Origin: Lachnospiraceae bacterium | GTDB lineage: Bacteria; Bacillota; Clostridia; Lachnospirales; Lachnospiraceae | NCBI GenBank assembly: GCA_022769665.1 | Contig: JALEIR010000033.1 | Span: forward strand, 1 to 47,592 | Length of the DNA stretch: 47,592 nucleotides | Direction: 5' to 3' | Part shown: piece by piece, positions 16,600 to 26,014 of the stretch | How the letters are laid out: each line of letters begins with the position of its first letter | How positions within the stretch are numbered: position 1 is the first letter of the stretch | Notes under the pieces: generated by a model | Seen by the model: the letters and a program-made list of their open reading frames with translations, nothing else | Told to the model about the DNA's origin: nothing | Database searches by the model: none | Position numbers and translations under genes: made by a program

Positions 16600-19500
16600 C
16601 ACTTTTCCTCCGGCAGTGCTGCAACCTTTTCCTTGCGCATCCGCTTTTCCTTTTTCTTTTCACCGTTGCCTTTTTCCCCGTCTCTGTTAAATAAGTCATA
16701 AATACAGGGAATGACAATCAGTGTTAAAAGTGTACCGTAAAGCAAACCGCCAATGGTAACAACAGCCATAGGTCTTGCCATCTCCGAACCCATATCGTGA
16801 CTGAATACCATAGTAGACAATGCAAGAATCGTTGTCAGCGCTGTCATCAGTACCGGACGAAGTCTGGTACGTCCTGCCTCAACAATCGCTTCTTTCTTCT
16901 CCATTCCGTTTTCTCTCAACTGGTTCATGTAGTCAATCAGTACAATACCGTTATTAACAATAATACCTGCCAGCATAACAAAACCAATCATGGCGATAAC
17001 ACTGATTTCGCTTCCGGAAAGGAAAAGTCCCAAGAAGCCTCCCGTAAATGCCAGCGGGATGGTAAACAGGATGATAAACGGCGACTTCAAAGACTGGAAC
17101 TGGGCTACCATAATCAAATACATAAATGCAATAGCCAGCACAAGCATCAGCATAATCTGGCTCATGGCATCGTTAATCATCTCATTTTCTCCTGAGAATA
17201 CCAGCTTACAGCCTGTAGGAAGCTCATAATCCTTCAGCTTTTCTTCTACATCGGCAGATACCAATCCTACATTATAGCCGTCCGCAATTGAAGCCGAGAC
17301 AGAAACGTATCTGCTCTGATCCGCACGCTTGATAGATGTCAATGATTCTGCTTTTTCAAATGATGCAATATCACTGAGAGGTACATCAGTACTCTCTCCG
17401 TTCTCATCCGTTCCGGTTATTTCCAGACTCTTTAAAAGCTCCCTGGTCAATTCAATGTCATTGCCGTTCATGACATAGACATTGTAATCCTTGTCTGCCG
17501 CCACAAGAGTCGTAGCACTTCCCGCTTCACTCAATTTACCATATATCTGTGTGTAAACCTGCGCAACAGTCAAACCATAGTGTACCGCCTCGTCACGATT
17601 GATGATGATACGCAATTCCTCTTCCGCTTCTTCCAGTCCATCGCTGACTTCCGCAGTTCCTTCCACACTCTCAACAATCGCTGCAACTTCCTGAGCAGCC
17701 CTTCTCAGTTCGTCCAAATCACGGCCTCTTACCTGAATGGAAATACCGCTTCCACCCAACGCACTCATATCCATGCTGGAGGTATCCACTGAAATTTCCG
17801 CATCCAGGTCAGCTGTTCTTTCCAAAATCAAATCAGCAATCTGCTCATTGCTCATTTCTTTATCTTCCCCGGTGACAACATAAACTGTTGTTGCATTGGT
17901 ACTGTTGTTACCGCCGCCTCCCAGCAAAGACATTGTCGAGGAACTGGTCATAGCTCCCACATTTTCTACATCATCGATAGCCAGAATGGTATCAACCACC
18001 TGATCCGTAATCTCAGCTGTCTCGGACAGAGTGGCTTCTTTATCCAGCTGAATCGAAACAGTCAACTGCGTTGAATCCATATCCGACATAAATGCGGTTC
18101 CGTTTGTATAAGCGAGTGCTATACTTACAACCAAAAGTACCACCACGGCCAGAATGACAAGGGGCTTCACGTTCAGCGCACCTTTCAGCACCTTCTCATA
18201 TCCTTTTACCAACGCATGAAAGAATCTTCCCTCGTGCTGTTCTTTGGTCTTTTTCAAAACCTTGGATGCCATAGCCGGTACAACGGTCAGTGCTATCACA
18301 AGGCTGGCAAGCAGAGAGTATCCGATTGTCAGGCCCATGTCCACAAACAGCTGTCTGGTAATGCCCTCAGTAAATACAATGGGCAGGAATACACAAACTG
18401 TTGTCAGCGTGGATGCAACAATTGCCCCGGCAACCTCTTTCGCTCCCTCTATCGCTGCTTCCTGCACATCATACCCCAGGCTTCGCAGTCGATAAATGTT
18501 TTCAATAACCACAATAGAGTTGTCAACTAACATACCGATTCCCAAAGCCAGACCGGACAATGAGATAATATTCAGTGTGACACCGCTGAAATACATACAC
18601 ACAACTGCCGTTACAAGACTGATAGGAATAGAAACCGCAACCACTGCTGTAGGTCTTAAATCCTTCAGGAATAAAATCAAGATCAGGACCGCCAGTCCAA
18701 ACCCGAAAATAATATTATTGAAAATGGCATCCATGACCAGATCAATGTAAATACCCTGATCCATAAGGGTAATCAGGCTCAGGCCGGCATTCTCTCCCAT
18801 CAATTCCTCAAAACGCTCAGCCAGTAAGTCTGATACCTCACCGGTGGAATACCCCGTCTGCTTCTGAATAGTCAGCATAACACCTGCACTGCCGTTTACA
18901 TTGGTATATATATCCGCAGAATTATCCGTATAGAAAACATCCGCCACATCCCCCAGTGTGATGACAGGTACACCATCCATATGCAAATCCATCAAAGGAA
19001 GCTCCTCCAGTTCCTCTAATGTGGCGGGTTTATCACCCACACGCACCATATAATCTATACCTTCTTCGGTAACATATCCTGCAGGCATAGAGAAATTCTG
19101 GGCTGTCAAAAGCTGCTTGACCGTATCCACAGTAAGAACTTTTGTCATATCAGCCTGGTCGTAAGCATCTTCTCTCGCATCCTCAAGCTGCTGTTCGCCG
19201 TCTTCCAACTGCTTTTCAGCATCAGCCAACTGCTGCTCGGCATCCTTCATCTGTTCCAGTCCTGTTTTCACCTGCTCTTCTCCGGAATTCAATTGAGCTT
19301 CAGCCACCTCCAACTGATATTCTCCCAGAGAAATTTGGGCTTTACCGTTAGCAAACTCAACTGCCGCAGTCATCTGCCCCTGTTCCACCATAATCAGACC
19401 ACTGTTGATATCACTGATGGCCTTATCAATATCGGTAATATTTTGAGTTGCAAGCACCTGATTAATCTGAGCCACATACATGTCATAGCTCAAACCTCCG

Positions 19501-20828
19501 GTTATGAAAAAAAGCTGCTGTGACAACATTGCTTTCTGTGCTTCCATCTCGGCCACGGTTGCGGAAACTGCCACATCAATAATTGTCAATGAATTCTTTA
19601 TTTCACTGACATTTCCCAAGTCAGTCCAATCCATTGCTTTCAGTTCATCCTGCGAAAGAACCGATACCCCCGCCGCCGATGCAATTTCGGTTACCCGGCT
19701 CCAATTTGATGCCAGTTCCTGATTTCCTGTAACCGTACTCTTCAGCTCCTCAATATCCTGCTTAGCATCCGCCAGTTTCACAGCTGCCTCTGCGTCATTT
19801 GCGCTCACTGCCAGCTCCTGCATTGCTTCCGTCATTTGCTCAACAGCTTGTGTATAAGATGTCGAACAGCCCATCACCGGACTCAAAGCAACCACTTTGG
19901 TATCAATCTGCGCCATTCCGTCATTCAGCGCCTTTGCGGTCAAAAGATTTTTCTGTATGGTTTCCAGATTTGACTTTGCCGACAACAACGCATTCTTTTG
20001 AACTGCAAGCTGATTGCTCACACCATATTGTTTGTCTTCCAGCTCCGTCTTACCATTCGCCAGCTCTTTCTTGCCGTCCTCCAGTTCTTTGCGGTTGTCT
20101 GTCAACTCCTTTTGCGCATCTAACAATTCCTTTTTGCTGTCCGCCAGCTCTTTCTTGCCATCCTCCAGTTCCTTGCGGCCGTCTGCCAATTCCTGCTCCG
20201 CATCCATCATTTTTTCATCGATGGCTTCTCGAACCATTTCATTGATAGCATCAATCTTTTCCTGTCGTATGATGACATTGACGCTCTCTTCCAGCATTCC
20301 TGTAGCGCTGACGCTGGCTACTCCTTCGATGCTCTCCAATTCCGGAACCACAGTATCCTGTACAAAGGTGCTGATTGCCGCGTTATCCATTCCTTCCATT
20401 CCAACCGCAGCAATCATAACCGGCAGCATGTCAGGATTCATTTTCATAATAATCGGATTTCCGACGGAATCATCCCAATAACTCTTTATCTGATCGAGGC
20501 TCTCTCTGATTTCCAGAGAAACAGCATTCATATCCGCAGACTGAGAAAATTCCAAAATCACCATAGAATAATTCTCGCTGGATACGGAACTGATACTCTC
20601 AATATTACTGACTGTGGCCATTGCCGATTCCACAGGCTGTGTCACCACCGCTTCCACCGTCTCCGGACTGGCTCCCGGATATGTTGTCATAACCAGCACA
20701 TAAGGAAGGCTGATATTCGGTAATAAGTCAGAAGTCATCCTGGTAAAGGATACCACTCCCAGAATAATTGCCAGAACCACACCTACCAACACTGTATAAG
20801 GTTTCTTAACACTGAATTTTGAAATCAT
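16599..20828 (-). CDS. RND-superfamily efflux permease with a long coiled-coil insertion
   Basis: A 1409-residue proton-driven exporter of the HAE1/AcrB type. It keeps the RND plan: helix 1 near residue 13, porter domain with PGASPETVEAVVTQPVE, helices 2-7 with the GMLVDNSIVVIENIYR relay motif (D769-N770, where AcrB has Asp-Asp), a second porter half, and helices 8-12. The usual length is about 1030-1050. The excess is one insertion at about 205-558 in the first porter domain, whose ends are heptad-like coiled coils (repeats of DGKKEL and QQLxDxEKQLEDG) around a middle section. It would project outward, perhaps replacing a separate adaptor. No membrane-fusion-protein gene adjoins. AGGAG precedes the ATG. 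Confidence 0.95.
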   Translation of the reverse strand: MISKFSVKKPYTVLVGVVLAIILGVVSFTRMTSDLLPNISLPYVLVMTTYPGASPETVEAVVTQPVESAMATVSNIESISSVSSENYSMVILEFSQSADMNAVSLEIRESLDQIKSYWDDSVGNPIIMKMNPDMLPVMIAAVGMEGMDNAAISTFVQDTVVPELESIEGVASVSATGMLEESVNVIIRQEKIDAINEMVREAIDEKMMDAEQELADGRKELEDGKKELADSKKELLDAQKELTDNRKELEDGKKELANGKTELEDKQYGVSNQLAVQKNALLSAKSNLETIQKNLLTAKALNDGMAQIDTKVVALSPVMGCSTSYTQAVEQMTEAMQELAVSANDAEAAVKLADAKQDIEELKSTVTGNQELASNWSRVTEIASAAGVSVLSQDELKAMDWTDLGNVSEIKNSLTIIDVAVSATVAEMEAQKAMLSQQLFFITGGLSYDMYVAQINQVLATQNITDIDKAISDINSGLIMVEQGQMTAAVEFANGKAQISLGEYQLEVAEAQLNSGEEQVKTGLEQMKDAEQQLADAEKQLEDGEQQLEDAREDAYDQADMTKVLTVDTVKQLLTAQNFSMPAGYVTEEGIDYMVRVGDKPATLEELEELPLMDLHMDGVPVITLGDVADVFYTDNSADIYTNVNGSAGVMLTIQKQTGYSTGEVSDLLAERFEELMGENAGLSLITLMDQGIYIDLVMDAIFNNIIFGFGLAVLILILFLKDLRPTAVVAVSIPISLVTAVVCMYFSGVTLNIISLSGLALGIGMLVDNSIVVIENIYRLRSLGYDVQEAAIEGAKEVAGAIVASTLTTVCVFLPIVFTEGITRQLFVDMGLTIGYSLLASLVIALTVVPAMASKVLKKTKEQHEGRFFHALVKGYEKVLKGALNVKPLVILAVVVLLVVSIALAYTNGTAFMSDMDSTQLTVSIQLDKEATLSETAEITDQVVDTILAIDDVENVGAMTSSSTMSLLGGGGNNSTNATTVYVVTGEDKEMSNEQIADLILERTADLDAEISVDTSSMDMSALGGSGISIQVRGRDLDELRRAAQEVAAIVESVEGTAEVSDGLEEAEEELRIIINRDEAVHYGLTVAQVYTQIYGKLSEAGSATTLVAADKDYNVYVMNGNDIELTRELLKSLEITGTDENGESTDVPLSDIASFEKAESLTSIKRADQSRYVSVSASIADGYNVGLVSADVEEKLKDYELPTGCKLVFSGENEMINDAMSQIMLMLVLAIAFMYLIMVAQFQSLKSPFIILFTIPLAFTGGFLGLFLSGSEISVIAMIGFVMLAGIIVNNGIVLIDYMNQLRENGMEKKEAIVEAGRTRLRPVLMTALTTILALSTMVFSHDMGSEMARPMAVVTIGGLLYGTLLTLIVIPCIYDLFNRDGEKGNGEKKKEKRMRKEKVAALPEEK

Positions 20829-20859
20829 CTGTCTGCTTCTCCTGTCATCTGTATGCCGT

Positions 20860-20875
20860 CCGACCAGTCAGTCGG
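20860..20875. promoter_or_regulatory. Candidate TetR operator
   Basis: CCGACCAGTCAGTCGG, an imperfect palindrome with CCGAC/GTCGG ends, sits just downstream of the predicted start of the RND-tetR transcript, where a bound repressor would block elongation. Size and symmetry suit TetR-family sites. Confidence 0.65.
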
Positions 20876-20891
20876 TTTTTTTTCTTTGTAG

Positions 20892-20920
20892 ATTATATGT
20901 CGCAAGCAAGGTAAAGTCAA
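20892..20920 (-). promoter_or_regulatory. Promoter of the RND-tetR operon
   Basis: TTGACT, 17-base spacer, TATAAT on the minus strand. Only the last base of the -35 departs from consensus, fitting a strong promoter that needs a repressor. Confidence 0.9.
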
Positions 20921-20949
20921 TATGAGAAAAGTTAGCAATTTCTAAAAAA

Positions 20950-20989
20950 AATATAAAAACGGTTTCACAGGTATTCCTGTAAAACCGTT
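20950..20989 (-). terminator. Terminator of the cysE operon
   Basis: Arms AACGGTTTCACAGG and CCTGTAAAACCGTT (13 of 14 paired) around a four-base loop, with a T-rich tail on the minus strand. It closes the long operon ending in the MBL-fold gene. Confidence 0.92.
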
Positions 20990-20998
20990 GCTAAATGC

Positions 20999-21883
20999 TT
21001 AATTGAGTTCGATTCTGTTCGGAGCTGTGGCAAAATAATATATCTCTGCTCCCAGACTTTCCATCAGCTGTCTGTTTTCCGGTGTGGTATAACTTTTACC
21101 TTCCTCCGGGTTCATCAGCCATTCCGGTGCGTCAAAAAAAGCTGCGCGAGGAGCTGCCTCTCTGTAAAAAGCTTCGGAAAGTCCGCCGTTTCCGTGATGC
21201 CCCATCTGGATATAGTCACACTTAATATCTTCAGGAAACTGCGACATAATCTTTTCCGACATACCGACTCCTATATCCCCACAGAACAACATAGATTCCT
21301 TTTGATTTGTTACCCGTAACATCAGGCTTCCGTTATTGCATATGTCATTGCTGGTCTCATCTACAAAATCTTCATAGGAATGTAAAACTTTGAAACGAAG
21401 TCCGCATATTTTCAAATCATCTCCGGTGTGCAGATAGACCAGTTTATCCGACTCCGACATATAGTTCAGAAAGGTATCGTAACTTGCGATATCATCCCAC
21501 TCCTGTGCTTTGCGGTAATATGCCGTGTAATCTATTTCCGAAGCGTAAATCACATCTATCTTATCCTGCATTCCATCCCACAGTATATTGAAGGCTCCGA
21601 TATGGTCAGGATGGGGATGCGTCAAAACCCATGCATCCACATGACCGCCTTTCTCCTCGATTACACTTCTGACATAATACGCATTTCCGGCGTTTCCGCC
21701 ATCGATCACAATCAAATCACCCCTGTCGGATTCAATGGTATAAAACATTGCCTGTATACCCGTATCATCCGCATACTGTGTAATGTAATAGTGTGGTGCC
21801 AATATACTCCGCAAAACGACAAGCGCTACCGCCATCACCGCCAAAACCGCTACTGCGATAATCCAATTCTTATGCCTTCTCAC
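20999..21883 (-). CDS. MBL-fold hydrolase, ComEC C-terminal-domain-like, membrane-anchored
   Basis: A 294-residue metallo-beta-lactamase-fold protein with an N-terminal anchor (about residues 7-27), so the enzyme domain is outside the membrane. The metal site is VLTHPHPDHIGAFN, and the later IQMGHHGNGG motif gives further ligands, as in the C-terminal domain of the competence protein ComEC. These domains may degrade nucleic acid or phosphodiesters; the substrate here is unknown. The start is GTG with GAGGAG about nine bases upstream. It follows sigH by 15 bases and ends the operon. Confidence 0.92.
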   Translation of the reverse strand: MRRHKNWIIAVAVLAVMAVALVVLRSILAPHYYITQYADDTGIQAMFYTIESDRGDLIVIDGGNAGNAYYVRSVIEEKGGHVDAWVLTHPHPDHIGAFNILWDGMQDKIDVIYASEIDYTAYYRKAQEWDDIASYDTFLNYMSESDKLVYLHTGDDLKICGLRFKVLHSYEDFVDETSNDICNNGSLMLRVTNQKESMLFCGDIGVGMSEKIMSQFPEDIKCDYIQMGHHGNGGLSEAFYREAAPRAAFFDAPEWLMNPEEGKSYTTPENRQLMESLGAEIYYFATAPNRIELN

Positions 21884-21898
21884 TTTTCTCTGCTCCTC

Positions 21899-22537
21899 TT
21901 ACAACATTTTTTTTATCTTTGTCTTCAGTCTCTGCAGCGCATTGTCTGTTGCTTTCTCATCCCGGCCCAGCACTCTGGCAATCTGGGTATAACTCATACC
22001 CGTCATATACAGGTCGAGCACCTGACGCTCAAAATCACTGAGTTCCTCCTCAATGGCCTTCTCCAAATAGGCCACACGCTCCTTGTCCAGAAAAAGTTCC
22101 TCCGGGCTCAATTCCGCCCTGTCTGCCAAAAGCTCTCCCAGATTCAATCCTTCCTTTTCATCCCCTTCACCGGAGGAATTTCCGGTATCCAGAGACACAT
22201 AAGTATTTAGCGGCTGATGTTTTTGTCTTTTGGAAGCCTGAACAGCAGTATACATCTGTCTGCTGATGCAAAGCTCCGCAAAAGTATAAAAGCTGGCATC
22301 CCGGCCCATATCGTAATCTCTGACCGCTTTGAAAAGACCTATCATCCCTTCCTGAATCAAATCATCACTGTCAGCGCCCAAAATAAACATGGATTTGGCC
22401 TTACTGCGCACCAGATTCTTATATTTGTCGCAGATGTAGTCCATAATGGATTCTTCTCCCCGACGAAGCCTGTCTATCAGTTCATCGTCGGTATACTGCT
22501 CGTAATCGGAATATCTTCCTGCCATGTTTCCTCTCAT
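21899..22537 (-). CDS. sigH: RNA polymerase sigma factor SigH
   Basis: The sporulation/stationary-phase sigma-H (Spo0H). Region 2 has DLIQEGMIGLFKAVRDYD and ASFYTFAELCISRQM; region 4 has LSDFERQVLDLYMTGMSYTQ followed by the recognition helix. Its place after cysS-mrnC-rlmB is a conserved Firmicutes arrangement (often with yacP between, absent here). The ATG at 22535-22537 has GGGAG eight bases upstream; an ATG four codons later (MAGRYSDYEQ) is also possible. In Bacillus, SigH drives early sporulation and competence genes, which supports a spore-forming host. Confidence 0.94.
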   Translation of the reverse strand: MRGNMAGRYSDYEQYTDDELIDRLRRGEESIMDYICDKYKNLVRSKAKSMFILGADSDDLIQEGMIGLFKAVRDYDMGRDASFYTFAELCISRQMYTAVQASKRQKHQPLNTYVSLDTGNSSGEGDEKEGLNLGELLADRAELSPEELFLDKERVAYLEKAIEEELSDFERQVLDLYMTGMSYTQIARVLGRDEKATDNALQRLKTKIKKML

Positions 22538-22570
22538 TCTGCCGTCTCCCGGCTTCTCCAAACAACAATC

Positions 22571-23314
22571 TTATGCCTGAAGTCTCTGCCGGACAATCTC
22601 ATAAGCCAGCACGCCCGCCGCAACAGATGCGTTCAGGGAATCAATATCCCCCTTCATTGGAATGGAGGCAATCATATCACATTTTTCTTTCACCAGTCTG
22701 CCAACGCCCTCTCCCTCATTACCGATGACAAGGCCAATCGACCCCTTCAGGTCAAGTTGGTACATGGTAGTGCCGCCCATATCCGCACATACAAACCACA
22801 TGCCTTCCTTCTTCAATTCCTCAATGGTTTTGGCCAGGTTTGTTACTTTTGCCACCGGTGTATAATTCAACGCTCCGGCTGAAGTCCTTGCCACAGTGGC
22901 GGTCAATCCCACCGCCCGGTTCTTGGGAATTATCACACCGTGGGCACCTGCCAGGTTGGCGGTACGGATAATGGCACCCAAGTTATGGGGATCCTCGATA
23001 TTATCCAGCAGGAAAATAAAGGGCGGCTCTCCCTTTTCTTTCGCTACCCGCAGAATATCCTCCACCTCGGCGTACTCATAAGCGGCAGCTGTCGCAATGA
23101 CTCCCTGATGCTTTCCGGTATCCGACATCTGGTCAAGACGCTCCTTAGTCACATACTTTATTAATGTATCCTGCTTCTTTGCCTCCCGCTTGATTGTCAT
23201 AATGGGGCCGTCCTGACAGCCGTCCAAAATATAGAGCTTGTCTATTGTCTTGCCGGACCGAAACGCCTCTATAACAGCGTTACGCCCCTCTATGGTAAAT
23301 TCTTCGTATGCCAT
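22571..23314 (-). CDS. rlmB: 23S rRNA 2'-O-methyltransferase, RlmB type
   Basis: A SPOUT (TrmH/SpoU) methyltransferase that in E. coli methylates G2251 of 23S rRNA. It has the small N-terminal substrate-binding domain (EGRNAVIEAF, GKHQGVIA) and the knotted domain with motifs NIEDPHNLGAIIRTA, LVIGNEGEGVGRLV and SLNASVAAGVLAYE. The ATG at 23312-23314 (247 residues) has GAGG seven bases upstream; a longer frame would add 22 residues without family character. Exact target is inferred from family and neighbours; some relatives modify tRNA instead. Confidence 0.93.
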   Translation of the reverse strand: MAYEEFTIEGRNAVIEAFRSGKTIDKLYILDGCQDGPIMTIKREAKKQDTLIKYVTKERLDQMSDTGKHQGVIATAAAYEYAEVEDILRVAKEKGEPPFIFLLDNIEDPHNLGAIIRTANLAGAHGVIIPKNRAVGLTATVARTSAGALNYTPVAKVTNLAKTIEELKKEGMWFVCADMGGTTMYQLDLKGSIGLVIGNEGEGVGRLVKEKCDMIASIPMKGDIDSLNASVAAGVLAYEIVRQRLQA

Positions 23315-23354
23315 TTCTTTTCCTCGTTTCTTTACTTTCCGCACTGCATAAGGC

Positions 23355-23813
23355 TCATATCTCCATCCCTGCAGCGGCAATGCCCTCTTTCACCAGTTCC
23401 AATGCACGCTCCATGTTGCCGTTCAGATACAGATACCCCAGTACTGCCTCAAAGCCGGTGGCCCTCATGTAATCGGCTGCGGAAGCATTCTTCGCCATGG
23501 TGTGGGGCTTGGAATTCTTGCCCCGCCGATACACAGCCAGCTCCTCCTCCGCAAATCTGTCCATCAATGCCTCCGCAATTTTCGCCTGTGCTCCTGCGCT
23601 GACATATTGCACCGTAATATGGTGCAATGCATTGGCAGGACGGTTTGCCTGTTCCACCACCACCGTGCGTATCATCAAATCGTAGACCGCATCTCCGATG
23701 TAAGCCAGTGTCAGAGGCGAATACCCTCTGATGTCTTGGCATTTCCCCGGAAATGTCTCCTGCACAGCGGCCAGAAAGCCGTTGGGATTTATCTTATTTA
23801 CGCTTTCTTCCAT
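23355..23813 (-). CDS. mrnC: Mini-ribonuclease III
   Basis: Mini-III is an RNase III catalytic domain without the RNA-binding domain; in Bacillus it matures 23S rRNA. The 152 residues show the catalytic signature YIGDAVYDLMIRT, then HHITVQYVSAGAQA, the GKNSKPHTMAKNAS segment and a C-terminal acidic motif (TGFEAVLGYLYLNG). It overlaps the end of cysS by 16 bases with GAGGG before its ATG, so it is translationally coupled. The cysS-mrnC-rlmB order is conserved in Firmicutes. Confidence 0.95.
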   Translation of the reverse strand: MEESVNKINPNGFLAAVQETFPGKCQDIRGYSPLTLAYIGDAVYDLMIRTVVVEQANRPANALHHITVQYVSAGAQAKIAEALMDRFAEEELAVYRRGKNSKPHTMAKNASAADYMRATGFEAVLGYLYLNGNMERALELVKEGIAAAGMEI

Positions 23814-25219
23814 TTTACACCCTCACGTGTGTCTTCAATAATAATACCTTTATCCAACAGTTCCGCTCTGATGGCATCAGCCTTTGCAAAATCCTTCTCT
23901 TTCTTGGCAGCCTTTCTCTCCTCAATCTTTGCCAACACATAAGACTCCAGTTCCGTGTCCACCTTTGCACCGGCTTCCTTTGCTGCATGAGCGGTTGTCA
24001 AATTCAGGGAAAGAACCTGATCAAAGCTTTCTGCAAGAGCATACTTTGTGGCATCCGAAATATCTGCCTTCAGCATATCATAAAGCACCGTAATTGCCAT
24101 GGAAGAATTCAAATCATCGCAAAGTGCTGCTTCAAACTTTTCCCGATACTCCCGGAATTTCTCCCGGTCAACCTCACCGTCGGTGTTCAGGGTACCTATT
24201 CTTTTCACCAGCTTGTCATATGCCGCGCTCATGTTGTCCAGAACCTCATAGGAGAATTCCAGAGGTTTGCGGTAATGTGACTGCAAGCAGAACATACGGT
24301 AAACCACAGGGTTATATCCTTTGGACTCCAGCAGCGATACCGTCAGGAAATCACCCTTGGACTTGCTCATCTTGCCGGATTTGTCATTTAAATGATGTAC
24401 ATGGAACCAATAATTACACCATTTATGTCCCAGATAAGATTCGCTCTGAGCCACTTCATTTGTATGATGAGGGAAAATATTGTCCACACCGCCGCAGTGA
24501 ATGTCCATATATTCGCCCAGATGTTTCATGCTGATGCAGGAGCATTCGATATGCCAGCCGGGATACCCCAGGCCCCAGGGGCTCTCCCATTTCAACTCCT
24601 GGTCCTCAAATTTGGACTTGGTAAACCAGAGTACGAAATCACTCTTGTTTCGCTTGTTTTCATCCTCATCCACATCATCCCGTACCCCCACCAGCAGCTC
24701 TTTCTCGCTCTGGTTGGAAAATACATAATAATCCTTCAGTTTAGATGTATCAAAATAAATATTGCCCCCTGCCTCATAGGCAAAACCCTTTTCCAGCAAT
24801 ACTTCAATCATGTGAATAAATTCCGGAATACAGTTTGTGGCAGGCTCAACCACATCAGGCATCTTAATATTCAGCTTTTTACAATCATCGAAGAAAGCAT
24901 CCGTGTAGAATTTTGCAATTTCCATCACCGTCTTATGCTCTCTCTTTGCCCCTTTGAGCATCTTGTCCTCACCGGTGTCCGCATCGCTGGACAAATGTCC
25001 CACATCCGTAATATTCATGACACGCTTCACATCATATCCGATATAGCGCAGGGTCTTCTCCAGCAAATCTTCCATGATGTAGCTTCTCAGATTCCCGATA
25101 TGGGCAAAATGATAAACCGTAGGACCGCAGGTATACATGGCAACCTTACCATCTTCATTTGGCACAAATTGTTCCACCTTCTTGGTTAATGTATTATAAA
25201 AATACAGCTTGTTCTCCAT
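23798..25219 (-). CDS. cysS: Cysteinyl-tRNA synthetase
   Basis: Class I synthetase that charges tRNA-Cys. The HIGH-type motif HFAHIGN (residues 37-43), zinc ligands starting at C31 and the KMSKS loop (SGKMSKSKGDF) are all present, followed by the DALR-type helical domain. The length of 473 is normal. GGAGG precedes the ATG by six bases. It follows cysE by 20 bases; both are governed by the Cys-specific T-box upstream of cysE, so CysRS and the cysteine-making enzyme rise together when tRNA-Cys is uncharged. Confidence 0.98.
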   Translation of the reverse strand: MENKLYFYNTLTKKVEQFVPNEDGKVAMYTCGPTVYHFAHIGNLRSYIMEDLLEKTLRYIGYDVKRVMNITDVGHLSSDADTGEDKMLKGAKREHKTVMEIAKFYTDAFFDDCKKLNIKMPDVVEPATNCIPEFIHMIEVLLEKGFAYEAGGNIYFDTSKLKDYYVFSNQSEKELLVGVRDDVDEDENKRNKSDFVLWFTKSKFEDQELKWESPWGLGYPGWHIECSCISMKHLGEYMDIHCGGVDNIFPHHTNEVAQSESYLGHKWCNYWFHVHHLNDKSGKMSKSKGDFLTVSLLESKGYNPVVYRMFCLQSHYRKPLEFSYEVLDNMSAAYDKLVKRIGTLNTDGEVDREKFREYREKFEAALCDDLNSSMAITVLYDMLKADISDATKYALAESFDQVLSLNLTTAHAAKEAGAKVDTELESYVLAKIEERKAAKKEKDFAKADAIRAELLDKGIIIEDTREGVKWKKA

Positions 25220-25239
25220 TATGTTTCCTCCGCTTTTGT

Positions 25240-25944
25240 CTATATTTTCTGTCTGACCGGATCCGCAGCTTCCGCGGTCTCTTTTCTGTGTATCATACGC
25301 AGTTCCTTTTCCAGTTCCAACACCCTGTTGGTAAGTTCAGAATTGGCACGCTGCAGATTTGCGATATCCTCCTTCACAGGATCGGGAAGATCGGTTTGGT
25401 TCATGGTATCCTGAGGCAGAGCCGTATTCCCGCGCTTTACCACACGCCCCGGCACACCTACCACCGTAGAATTGGGCGGAACCTCACTCAATACCACACT
25501 GCCCGCTCCTATTTTTGAATTGTCTCCGATAGTAAAGGAACCCAATACCTTGGCACCGGCACTAATCATCACATTGTTTCCGATGGTTGGGTGGCGCTTG
25601 CCGTGCTCCTTACCGGTACCTCCCAACGTTACACCCTGATACAGAGTCACATTGTCCCCTATAATGGTAGTCTCCCCGATGATGACGCCGTTTCCGTGGT
25701 CGATGAAAAGTCCTTTCCCGATTTTCGCACCGGGATGTATTTCAATACCTGTCTTTCTTACCCCTCGTTGGGACACCCATCTGGCCCAGAAATAATGTCC
25801 CTTTTCGTACAATTTATGCGCGATTCGATAATGCATCATTACCTTGAAGCTGGGATACAGAAACACCTCCATGGAAGAATGTATTGCCGGGTCACGTTCT
25901 CTGATTATCCGGATTTCTTCCTGCACATTACGAATAAACCCCAT
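25240..25944 (-). CDS. cysE: Serine O-acetyltransferase
   Basis: Makes O-acetylserine from serine and acetyl-CoA, the first step of cysteine synthesis. The N-terminal helices (FLYPSFKVMMHYRIAHKLY) are followed by the left-handed beta helix of hexapeptide repeats (IHPGAKIGKGLFIDHGNGV, ISAGAKVLGSFTIG). The catalytic His of GVIIGETT and the preceding DHG are present. The last 40 residues form a coiled-coil-like tail (NLQRANSELTNRVLELEKEL), somewhat longer than usual, which may hold a partner. First gene behind the Cys T-box. Confidence 0.96.
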   Translation of the reverse strand: MGFIRNVQEEIRIIRERDPAIHSSMEVFLYPSFKVMMHYRIAHKLYEKGHYFWARWVSQRGVRKTGIEIHPGAKIGKGLFIDHGNGVIIGETTIIGDNVTLYQGVTLGGTGKEHGKRHPTIGNNVMISAGAKVLGSFTIGDNSKIGAGSVVLSEVPPNSTVVGVPGRVVKRGNTALPQDTMNQTDLPDPVKEDIANLQRANSELTNRVLELEKELRMIHRKETAEAADPVRQKI

Positions 25945-26014
25945 AATGAATCATTCACCTCTATTCTCAATTTGGACAGACAACTGCCAAAAAACTTTTT
26001 TATTTAATGCACAA

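Noticed and set aside
20030..20200. 21-base tandem pattern that looked like a CRISPR or VNTR array
   Set aside because: It is the coding trace of the heptad coiled coil in the RND protein; units are diverged, in frame and lack spacers.
24392..25189. Long open frame on the plus strand (265 codons)
   Set aside because: Antisense to cysS, whose motifs are complete; composition is that of a reverse-strand shadow.
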